A DNA stretch of 33,480 bases from SAR324 cluster bacterium (lineage in GTDB: Bacteria > SAR324 > NAC60-12), in contig JANQJU010000056.1 of NCBI GenBank assembly GCA_028281495.1, positions 1-33,480 on the forward strand, in the 5' to 3' direction. The position numbers and the translations under genes are program-made. This document shows, one piece after another, positions 23,645-29,996 of this stretch (its first letter is position 1; the number at the start of each line of letters is the position of its first letter). The notes beneath the pieces were generated by a model. The model was not told the origin of the DNA, ran no database searches, and saw only the letters and a list, made by a program, of their open reading frames with translations.

Positions 23645-24614
23645 GGAAGCACCATTTTTTTCTCATCCTGTGTTGGGGACCGCCTTAGCCGAATGGCTCA
23701 CTCCCACCGCGATTGAGATTGAAACGGATGTGCCTGTCCTGAAACAACCGCCCGAAGTAGATTTTGTACTATTTGCGGGAGGAGATCACAACACCTGGAC
23801 TGAAATGCAGCGTCAGCGCTTACCCGATGGTATCCGCGATGCTGACGTTTCCCATGTGGTGATCGAATTCAAATATACCGAATCTCTAAACGAGGATGCG
23901 TTTTTTCAAGCAAGCCAGTATTATTATAAGTATCGAGAGATGAAAAAATTAGAGCCTGAGCAAATCTTAGGAATTTTGATGGTTAGCAAAAGCTCAATGA
24001 CCGGAATTTTAGAAAAAGGGTACTATCGTGAAGAGCAGCCAGGCGTATATGCAAGTGAAGTGCTCATATTGCATCGGATTAAGGTGCTCCTTTTGAATGA
24101 GCTTGCAGATACCCCACACAATGCTGTTTTCAAATATTTTGCGAGCCAAATGAAAGAAAGGCTCAAAGCGTTCCAAAAAATGCAAAGTGAATTATGGCCC
24201 AAGTTTTCTAAAGAACTTCAAGAATTGTTTACCGGCTTACACAAACAATGGTTTTCAAACAAAGGAGGCCTTATGCCTAAACCCGAAGAAATGACAGTCG
24301 ATTATTACCGCCAATTAGGCCGCGAATCGATGCGGCAGATGGTTCAACATCTCGATGCCAAAGAACTTCTAAAAGGTGTCTCAATGCAAGAACGCTTAGC
24401 AGGTGTTTCCACTCAAGAGCGTTTGGATGGGATCTCCTCTCAAGAGCGTTTGGATGGGATCTCCTCTCAAGAACGTTTGAATGGGATCTCCACTCAAGAA
24501 CGTTTGGATGGGATCTCCATTCAAGAACGTTTGGAAGGGGTGGAACCGGAAGAATTGGCTAAAAGCCTCTCTCCTGAATTTCTTGAAGCCTTGATTCAGA
24601 ATTACAAAAAATGA
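23628..24614 (+). CDS. PD-(D/E)XK nuclease-like protein with C-terminal nonapeptide repeats
   Basis: A 328-aa protein without a named family I can assign. Residues 40-100 look like a PD-(D/E)XK core: E43-V-D45 on one strand, E80-F-K82 on the next (VVIEFKYTES), then a helix with Q and Y (FFQASQYYYKYREM). This layout resembles Rpn/PDDEXK-family transposase-like nucleases. Residues 252-305 are six tandem copies of a nine-residue unit, S-x-Q-E-R-L-x-G-(I/V), followed by two diverged copies (EPEELAKSL, SPEFLEALI). Such repeats occur at the ends of Rpn-like proteins. The ribosome site is poor. It is followed 77 bases later by a kinase-like gene. Nuclease activity is inferred from motifs only. Confidence 0.68.
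   Translation: MVDDLKEAPFFSHPVLGTALAEWLTPTAIEIETDVPVLKQPPEVDFVLFAGGDHNTWTEMQRQRLPDGIRDADVSHVVIEFKYTESLNEDAFFQASQYYYKYREMKKLEPEQILGILMVSKSSMTGILEKGYYREEQPGVYASEVLILHRIKVLLLNELADTPHNAVFKYFASQMKERLKAFQKMQSELWPKFSKELQELFTGLHKQWFSNKGGLMPKPEEMTVDYYRQLGRESMRQMVQHLDAKELLKGVSMQERLAGVSTQERLDGISSQERLDGISSQERLNGISTQERLDGISIQERLEGVEPEELAKSLSPEFLEALIQNYKK
24381..24542 (+). repeat. 27-bp coding tandem repeat (nonapeptide units)
   Basis: Six in-frame 27-base units start at 24381, 24408, 24435, 24462, 24489 and 24516. Units 2 to 5 are nearly identical in DNA (core caagagcgtttggatgggat), so the array is young and could expand or contract without breaking the frame. Confidence 0.9.
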
Positions 24615-24691
24615 TCTTTTAGACTTTGGTCTCCGGGACTCAAATCCAGCATTGAGCTGGCGTATGTACAAAACTCTGATGGTATTGCCTT

Positions 24692-25801
24692 ATGTACGAA
24701 ACTTCTAAGAGTGCACAACGTCAACAAAGCCAACTTCGGTTATTACAAAGCCAGCAAGAATTGGAGGTGGGGAATATCCACGATTTGCCACTTCCGGCAG
24801 ATGAATTGATGAATGCCAATGAGCATTCATCATTTGTGGTGCAAACCCTCAAAGGGGGATTGACCGCTTATGTTTACAAGATTCAAGCTCAAGGAAAGTA
24901 TTGGTGCTTGAAGCAAAAGCGAGACGAAATTCTAGTCAAAAATATCGATGGGCAAACTTCATTCCTGAATGAAATCCAACGTCGGCAGGATTTTGAGCGA
25001 TTGAAAAAGGATTCTGCCAAAGGGCATCATTATCGGAATATTATCGACACGATTTATGCTTCCAACAATCGAGGGATCATTGTTTCTCCTTGGATGGAGG
25101 GGGGGCATATCCAAAAGAACAATCGGCATCTGATCGAAAGCTTGTTTGAAACGATTTACTACATGGAGATCGAAGGGATCTTTGAGTTGGATTATTGTCC
25201 TGGCAACCTCTTGGTCAACAACAACGATATCGTTTTATTTGACTTCGGATATATGTATCGATTTGACCCGCTGGTGGATTATAATCCGGATGGAAAAAGC
25301 AATCCGGTCTTTCATTCGGCTGAGCGTTACGAAAGTCGCTTTTATTTTCAGTATTTGATGGATTTGGAGGAAGAAGCGGGGAAGGCCCAAGCTATGAAGG
25401 AATTTGAAGAGGAAAAGGGGATTGTCTTAAAGATGTATAAAAAGAAACTCGGCTGGCTCCAAGCCCATCGTGCCGAGCAAGCCGTGATTGATTTTACGAA
25501 GCATTTTATTGATTTGTGGGAGCTAGGCTTAAGGTCTGCCGAAGGTTTAGAAAAAGTCTATGCCTTGGAATCGTTTCGCTCGTATGTCATCGATCTTACG
25601 GACGATTTGCATGGCCAAAGTTGCACTCCCAGCACTTTGAAAAAAGCCGATAAAATTCTGACCACACTCCACACAAACTACGACTTTCTCAAAGAAAACC
25701 AGGCCTTCTTTTGGGGGGATGAAACCTTAGAACAAGCAGCCCTCATCGAGAAATACACACAGAACCAAGCCTTAGCTCAACAGTACCAACTGCCTGCGTA
25801 A
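24692..25801 (+). CDS. Atypical protein-kinase-like phosphotransferase
   Basis: A 369-aa cytosolic protein with the catalytic residues of the kinase fold: K74 (YWCLKQKR), helix-C glutamate E94 (FLNEIQRR), catalytic D167 with N172 in LDYCPGN (same D-to-N spacing as HRDLKPEN), and D184 in FDFG. HRD is replaced by E-L-D and the usual lysine two residues on by Cys, as in non-canonical bacterial kinases and small-molecule phosphotransferases. A Gln-rich helical segment (8-24) precedes the domain; residues 205-369 are helical and charged, with no membrane segment. No clear ribosome site is seen, so it may depend on the upstream nuclease-like gene. The substrate is unknown. Confidence 0.7.
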   Translation: MYETSKSAQRQQSQLRLLQSQQELEVGNIHDLPLPADELMNANEHSSFVVQTLKGGLTAYVYKIQAQGKYWCLKQKRDEILVKNIDGQTSFLNEIQRRQDFERLKKDSAKGHHYRNIIDTIYASNNRGIIVSPWMEGGHIQKNNRHLIESLFETIYYMEIEGIFELDYCPGNLLVNNNDIVLFDFGYMYRFDPLVDYNPDGKSNPVFHSAERYESRFYFQYLMDLEEEAGKAQAMKEFEEEKGIVLKMYKKKLGWLQAHRAEQAVIDFTKHFIDLWELGLRSAEGLEKVYALESFRSYVIDLTDDLHGQSCTPSTLKKADKILTTLHTNYDFLKENQAFFWGDETLEQAALIEKYTQNQALAQQYQLPA

Positions 25802-25839
25802 GGGGGCTTTCGATCAGGATGGGGCCGCACTCAAGCGAG

Positions 25840-26766
25840 TTAGGTCAATTCCATGATTAAAGTCCCTGTTTGGTGGTCGTCTGAGGGAATCATCCAACGA
25901 TTCGCGAAGGCTGCCCCACGCTCCACACAAATAAAAGACTCGTGATTTCCTGCTCCCACATCTCCCATCTTGGCAGCATTGTCTTTGCCGGGGTTCCATA
26001 CAATCGCAGTTGGACAATTTTCGCCACGAATCCGAATCCGGGGATCGCCTTCGATAATCTGAGACGTTTCTACGTTTTCGTAAGCACGGTCCACCTCGCC
26101 TGTGAATTCAACAGCTCCCGATTGGGTTTTAGGGGTTAAACCTTCTGTGTTGTCTAAGTAACGATGGTCCTCCAAGCCAAGCACACGCGTGTGTTCTAAG
26201 GAATGTACCGGGTGATAACTATGGAGCGCCCAGCTCACGGGGATGGGTTGTGGATCTTCATTGTAGACTGACAAAGACAGCGACGCCTTGTCTCCCAAGA
26301 TCATTTCCAATTCCGTCCGAAACCGAAACGGGTACAGTGTCAGGGTGTCGTCATTTGAGGAGAAACCAAATACCAATCGGCAATTTCCATCGTTTTGCAA
26401 ACCGGCTTGTTTTAGCGTCCATAATCGATTGCGCGCAAAGCCATGTTTGGGCTTGCTGGGATCTTCCTGATTGACAGCAAACCACGGCAAACACACAGGC
26501 ACTCCACCACGAATTGCGACACCCGGCTTAAAAATCACTTGTGGACTGATCCACAACAAAGCGGCCTTGCCCACAGGCTGGAATTCCAAGAGATGCGCTC
26601 CTTGCAAACAAATCACGGCCTCACACAAGGAGGATTTCACGACCAATAAAGGCAATTTGGTTTCTTGCGGACTTCCATACTGTTGGCTCGTATCACTCAC
26701 ACTCACTTCTGAAAAATGAGCGGTACTTTGTTTCAATGGTGCAATCGTTTCTTCAAATGATGTCAT
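25840..26766 (-). CDS. D-hexose-6-phosphate mutarotase, YeaD-like
   Basis: A 308-aa cytosolic aldose-1-epimerase-fold enzyme that interconverts anomers of hexose 6-phosphates. The family motif IRGGVPVCLPWF, GFARNRLW after it, and ALHSYHPV carrying the catalytic-region histidine are present; FICVERGAAF lies near the C-terminus with the expected Glu. I chose the ATG at 26766; the longer frame starting at 26841 would run through the tautomerase gene. The start codon follows the tautomerase stop after one base, so the two genes are translationally coupled. AGGGGA lies inside the tautomerase end as ribosome site. Confidence 0.88.
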   Translation of the reverse strand: MTSFEETIAPLKQSTAHFSEVSVSDTSQQYGSPQETKLPLLVVKSSLCEAVICLQGAHLLEFQPVGKAALLWISPQVIFKPGVAIRGGVPVCLPWFAVNQEDPSKPKHGFARNRLWTLKQAGLQNDGNCRLVFGFSSNDDTLTLYPFRFRTELEMILGDKASLSLSVYNEDPQPIPVSWALHSYHPVHSLEHTRVLGLEDHRYLDNTEGLTPKTQSGAVEFTGEVDRAYENVETSQIIEGDPRIRIRGENCPTAIVWNPGKDNAAKMGDVGAGNHESFICVERGAAFANRWMIPSDDHQTGTLIMELT

Positions 26767-26767
26767 G

Positions 26768-26971
26768 CTATTTCCCCTTTTTTCGACGCTCAGTGATTTG
26801 CTCTCCAGCCACCCCCCAATTGTCTGTGGGCACTTCATCAATCACGACCACGGTGGTCGCCGGATTTTTGCCCAACACGTCCACTAAAAGCTGTGTGGCT
26901 CCGGCAATGAGTTGCTGCTTCTGTTCTTTAGTCACTCCTTCTTCGGTCACTTTAATATTGACGTATGGCAT
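26768..26971 (-). CDS. 4-oxalocrotonate tautomerase family protein
   Basis: A 67-aa tautomerase-superfamily protein. After removal of Met1 the N-terminal proline (PYVNIKVTEEG) is the catalytic base of this family. TKEQKQQLIAGATQLLVDVLGK and VVVIDEVPTDNWGVAGE (quoted in parts) are typical of short 4-OT subunits, which assemble as hexamers. Length is normal. GGAGAG precedes the ATG closely. It forms an operon with the mutarotase downstream. The natural substrate is unknown; no aromatic catabolism genes are adjacent. Confidence 0.92.
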   Translation of the reverse strand: MPYVNIKVTEEGVTKEQKQQLIAGATQLLVDVLGKNPATTVVVIDEVPTDNWGVAGEQITERRKKGK

Positions 26972-27073
26972 AGACTCTCCTGAATGGTAGAAGTTCCATT
27001 GATGATATTTTGTTTCTGGTACAGTAAAAACCGAGGCTTCTTTGGCATTAAGTCCATCTTGTATTGTTTCCTT

Positions 27074-27634
27074 TTAGTAAGCGGCTCCGTTCAAATCGAG
27101 CCGACCTTCAGGCCAGGAAAAATTGTTCGGATAGGCCATTACATCTTTCTCCCACCACGGTGAGAGTTCAGGGTTGTCAGGGTGTTGGCTGTTGTAAAAT
27201 TCATTACTCACCCAACCCGCTCCAAGTTTCTCGTAAAATTGGGGCACGCCGGTTTGGAACAAACACACCTCATAACCGGCAGGGTCTACATTCGAATCGA
27301 GATGGGTGAAGGCGGTTTGGACCAGCTTTTTGCCCAAGCCTAGCCCCTTTTTGTGGGGCAATACACACACCCCTGCCAAAGCCAGCACCTTGATGGATCG
27401 ATCTTTTGCGTGAACCCAACGCAGAAAAATTTCTGTGTTTGCAATCACACGATCCTCTTCCCATACTATGAAGTATTGATCATTTTCTCGTTCGAGCAAT
27501 TGTTGACGGAACTGCTCGAGCAATTGTTCTCTCGTTTTTCCTGGAATAGGCCATGCGGTATCCCATAAATCTTGGAGACCTGTCATTTCTGATTCTCCGA
27601 GTTCGCTTGCTTGATAATTTTTGAAGGTATGCAT
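27074..27634 (-). CDS. GNAT-family N-acetyltransferase
   Basis: A 186-aa cytosolic acetyltransferase. The acetyl-CoA-binding motif A is visible as LAGVCVLPHKKGLGLGKKLV (a K-K-G-L-G-L-G version of R/Q-x-x-G-x-G/A). FYEKLGAGW corresponds to the C-terminal motif B. I chose the ATG at 27634, preceded by the purine-rich GAGAGAAAG; in-frame starts further upstream lack a ribosome site and extend into unconserved sequence. The acceptor substrate cannot be told. It is divergent from the orphan binding protein and lies 102 bases upstream of the tautomerase start on the same strand. Confidence 0.85.
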   Translation of the reverse strand: MHTFKNYQASELGESEMTGLQDLWDTAWPIPGKTREQLLEQFRQQLLERENDQYFIVWEEDRVIANTEIFLRWVHAKDRSIKVLALAGVCVLPHKKGLGLGKKLVQTAFTHLDSNVDPAGYEVCLFQTGVPQFYEKLGAGWVSNEFYNSQHPDNPELSPWWEKDVMAYPNNFSWPEGRLDLNGAAY

Positions 27635-27794
27635 TGTTCTTTCTCTCATTGCATGTGGGTTAATAAAAGCCGATGAGCTAACCAAAATTTGGCCAATCTC
27701 ACACCCTTGACTAACACAATCCATTTAAACTTTTTCATATTGGTTTTTCATCCAATTGGCCACCCTTTTGACCACCCTGCGTATGGAGGTCCCT

Positions 27795-28751
27795 ATGTCG
27801 TATTTCGTGAAAAGTTGGTGGATGGTGTGCTGGATCGGGGGTTGTTTGAGTATTTCCGGAACCGCAATGGCAGTCAAACTCGAAACGTGGATTGATGGAG
27901 AACACCGCTGGATAGAAAGTGCGCAAATCGAAAGCAATGAGTATGTATTTCTGGCCAATCCACCCAATGCTCCTGTGATTCGCATGGCAACTCTGGACTG
28001 GCCTCCTTACATTGGTGAATCGATCTGTGGGCAAGGCTGGGTACAACAAGTGGTGGCAGGCATTCTGGTCGCTCAAGGTTTTACCGTTCACACCTCGTTT
28101 TTGCCTTGGAAACGGGCGGTTAGCCAAACAGAGTTTGGCCGAACGGATATTTTGTTTCCTGAGTATTTTATTCCTAAAACTGCACTTTCCGACGTAGCAC
28201 ATGGCAAAAAACGTCGTGATTTGCTGAGCCTTTCCGATCCCTTTCCTGGTGGTCCTGTGGTGTTTTGGCGACGCAAAGATTCCAAGGTGGCTTTTGATGG
28301 AAATCTTAAAACTTTGCAGAAGGTTCGTATTGGTGTGGTGAGTGGATATGAAAATACCCCTGAATTCGATGAGTTGATGGACAGCGGGTACCTTAATGTA
28401 AAACCAGCCAAAGACGATTGGACCAATCTTAAAAAGCTATTTTACAACCGCGTGGATTTGATTGTAGGGGATCCCGAAGTGTTTCAATTTACGGTGTACA
28501 GTCAGTTGCAGCCTCAAGACGCTAAAATTTACCTAGAGGCCTTGGAAACCGTGTCACCCGCATTGGCAGAGAACGCCTTGTATTTAGCTTTTTCCAAAGC
28601 ATCTCCCCACGAAACCAAGCTCCGCGAAGCATTTAATGCAGGCCTGCGTGAGTATCTACAATCCAACCGACTCCAAAAATTACGGCAGCGTTACAGCCAC
28701 ACTGCCCATTTGGGGGCTGATTGTTCCTTCAAGGGAACCGTCCAAAATTAA
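27795..28751 (+). CDS. Orphan periplasmic solute-binding protein, SBP_bac_3-like
   Basis: A 318-aa exported protein. The signal peptide covers about residues 1-26 (WWMVCWIGGCLSISGTAMA). The mature part has features of amino-acid-type binding proteins: MATLDWPPYIGE near the ligand site, DILFPEYF, VRIGVVSGYENTPEF and VDLIVGDPEVF. There is no permease or ATPase gene beside it, as for the many stand-alone SBP_bac_3 proteins. GGAGG lies 5 bases before the ATG at 27795. An N-terminal insert of about 45 residues precedes the first conserved strand. Its stop overlaps the Crp/Fnr stop in a shared TTAA (28748-28751). Confidence 0.8.
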   Translation: MSYFVKSWWMVCWIGGCLSISGTAMAVKLETWIDGEHRWIESAQIESNEYVFLANPPNAPVIRMATLDWPPYIGESICGQGWVQQVVAGILVAQGFTVHTSFLPWKRAVSQTEFGRTDILFPEYFIPKTALSDVAHGKKRRDLLSLSDPFPGGPVVFWRRKDSKVAFDGNLKTLQKVRIGVVSGYENTPEFDELMDSGYLNVKPAKDDWTNLKKLFYNRVDLIVGDPEVFQFTVYSQLQPQDAKIYLEALETVSPALAENALYLAFSKASPHETKLREAFNAGLREYLQSNRLQKLRQRYSHTAHLGADCSFKGTVQN

Positions 28752-29347
28752 CGCTCCACCCGCTTTTTGATTCGCGACAGCCCCACTTCGGTGATTCCGA
28801 GAAATGAAGCCACATGGTATTGCGGCAACCGCTGCCACAAGTCGGGATACTGTTGTTTAAAATTCAGATACCGTTCTTCAGCAGAGTCTAACAGCAAACT
28901 GCCTTCCCTCTCAATTTTTCTCAACAGCATGAGTTCCATGAAAGCATTCTTCACGTTGGCCCAAAATAGGTCTCGAAAACAGATGGTATTGAAGTCGTCT
29001 TGTTGGATCACCAACCCTTGAATGGGTTCTAGAGCTTGCAAGGCATAACGTAACGGCTGTGGAGGAATCAACGAATACACCACTCCTGCAAACGTTCCAT
29101 CAACCGCAAACGATTTATTGAATTCTTTGCCATCGGCCGTCGTATAAAAAAAACGCAACAAACCTCGATTGATGAATAATATTTGCGTGGGTTGTTCTCC
29201 CACGGAAAGAAAATGTTCCCCCTTCTTCAGATCTTTGAGGGTGTACAACGATTTCACCTGTTCCCATTTTTCTTCCGGTACTTCTCCCAAGAAACTGAGA
29301 GCCTGACGGACCTCAGCGACCCGTTGTTCCCAAGTGAGATTTTCCAT
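28748..29347 (-). CDS. Crp/Fnr-family transcription regulator
   Basis: A 199-aa regulator. The N-terminal cyclic-nucleotide-binding fold covers about 20-130 (LKKGEHFLSVGEQPTQILFI, then RGLLRFFYTTADGKEF). The long dimer helix ends near 150 and the helix-turn-helix is LPQYHVASFLGITEVGLSRI near the C-terminus. The N-terminal cysteine cluster of FNR is absent, so it is not an iron-sulfur oxygen sensor of that type; the cAMP-contact residues are not clearly conserved either. It is divergent from iorAB, with three palindromes in the 187-base gap, so it probably controls iorAB or itself. Confidence 0.9.
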   Translation of the reverse strand: MENLTWEQRVAEVRQALSFLGEVPEEKWEQVKSLYTLKDLKKGEHFLSVGEQPTQILFINRGLLRFFYTTADGKEFNKSFAVDGTFAGVVYSLIPPQPLRYALQALEPIQGLVIQQDDFNTICFRDLFWANVKNAFMELMLLRKIEREGSLLLDSAEERYLNFKQQYPDLWQRLPQYHVASFLGITEVGLSRIKKRVER

Positions 29348-29375
29348 AATCCATCCTATTGAAATTGTGCGTCAT

Positions 29376-29388
29376 TTCAAAAATTGAA
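29376..29388. promoter_or_regulatory. TTCAA-AAA-TTGAA palindrome near the Crp/Fnr start
   Basis: A perfect 5-bp inverted repeat with 3-base centre lies 29 bases upstream of the Crp/Fnr start codon. It could be an autoregulatory site. AT-rich palindromes of this size also occur by chance. Confidence 0.35.
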
Positions 29389-29414
29389 GGTTCCGTAATA
29401 CGATTTTTTGTTTT

Positions 29415-29430
29415 CTTAACCCAGGTTAAG
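29415..29430. promoter_or_regulatory. Perfect 16-bp palindrome, candidate Crp/Fnr-family operator
   Basis: CTTAACC-CA-GGTTAAG. Its core TTAAC-N4-GTTAA has the form of the box used by PrfA, a Crp/Fnr-family regulator (TTAACAnnTGTTAA). It lies midway between the divergent Crp/Fnr and iorA-like genes. Confidence 0.6.
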
Positions 29431-29448
29431 GAGTTTTGAAAAAACTCC
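29430..29448. repeat. Second perfect palindrome, GGAGTTTT-GAA-AAAACTCC
   Basis: An 8-bp perfect inverted repeat with a 3-base centre shares G29430 with the 16-bp palindrome. As RNA it would form a hairpin in a leader; as DNA it may be a second protein site. Confidence 0.6.
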
Positions 29449-29534
29449 AGCTAGCATATCCAAAAGCGGCGAACCAGTTGGGACAGTTCCCATCCGCGAT
29501 CCCTTGATTTGTTATCTTTTAGAAAGGAACCCTC

Positions 29535-29996
29535 ATGTGGCTCACAATCAATCAAAAACGTTATGAAGTTCCATCCAAATGGCAAACGCAACCCTTGTTG
29601 TGGGTGTTGCGAGACGTGTTTCATTTAACAGGTACCAAATACGGATGTGGCAAAGGTCTCTGTGGTGCCTGCACGGTGCATGTGGATGGAATGGCCGTGC
29701 GCTCCTGCCAAATCCCAGTAACGAGTTTGCAACGTCGAACCATCACGACGATTGAAGGTCTCACCCAAACTTCTGAAACGTATTCTTCCTTACAACAAGC
29801 GTTTATCGACGAACAAGTGCCTCAATGTGGATTTTGTATGTCGGGGCAAGTCATGACAGCCACTGCGTTGCTTCAAAAATCTCCGACATTGGATTCCGAA
29901 CAAATCCGCCAAGGTATGACTGGGAACCTGTGTCGTTGTGGAAGTTATCAACGGATTCAAAAAGCTATCCACAAAGTCAGCCAAGGAGGAACATGA
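29535..29996 (+). CDS. iorA: [2Fe-2S] subunit of a molybdenum hydroxylase, IorA-like
   Basis: A 153-aa electron-transfer subunit. The plant-type [2Fe-2S] cluster is bound by C38, C43, C46 and C58 (YGCGKGLCGACTVH). The second cluster is bound by C98, C101, C133 and C135 (QCGFCMSG and LCRCG). This two-cluster layout is that of the small subunit of isoquinoline 1-oxidoreductase and related aldehyde oxidases of the xanthine oxidase family. AAGGA lies 6 bases before the ATG. The stop overlaps the large subunit start. The true substrate is not known; iorA is a family label. Confidence 0.88.
   Translation: MWLTINQKRYEVPSKWQTQPLLWVLRDVFHLTGTKYGCGKGLCGACTVHVDGMAVRSCQIPVTSLQRRTITTIEGLTQTSETYSSLQQAFIDEQVPQCGFCMSGQVMTATALLQKSPTLDSEQIRQGMTGNLCRCGSYQRIQKAIHKVSQGGT

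Noticed and set aside
24646..24660. CCAGC-ATTGA-GCTGG hairpin after the nuclease-like gene as a terminator
   Set aside because: Five-bp stem with no T tract on either strand; it more likely lies within a shared transcript with the kinase-like gene.
24625..24675. Minus-strand sequence resembling a tRNA T-arm and 3' end (gctggatttgagtcccgg then agacca)
   Set aside because: The T-stem has a mismatch and no D-arm, anticodon arm or matching acceptor strand is seen upstream. It could be an attachment-site remnant next to the nuclease-like gene, but the evidence is too thin.
27739..27756. ATTGG-N8-CCAAT inverted repeat before the orphan binding protein
   Set aside because: Only 5 bp in an AT-rich leader; expected by chance at this length.
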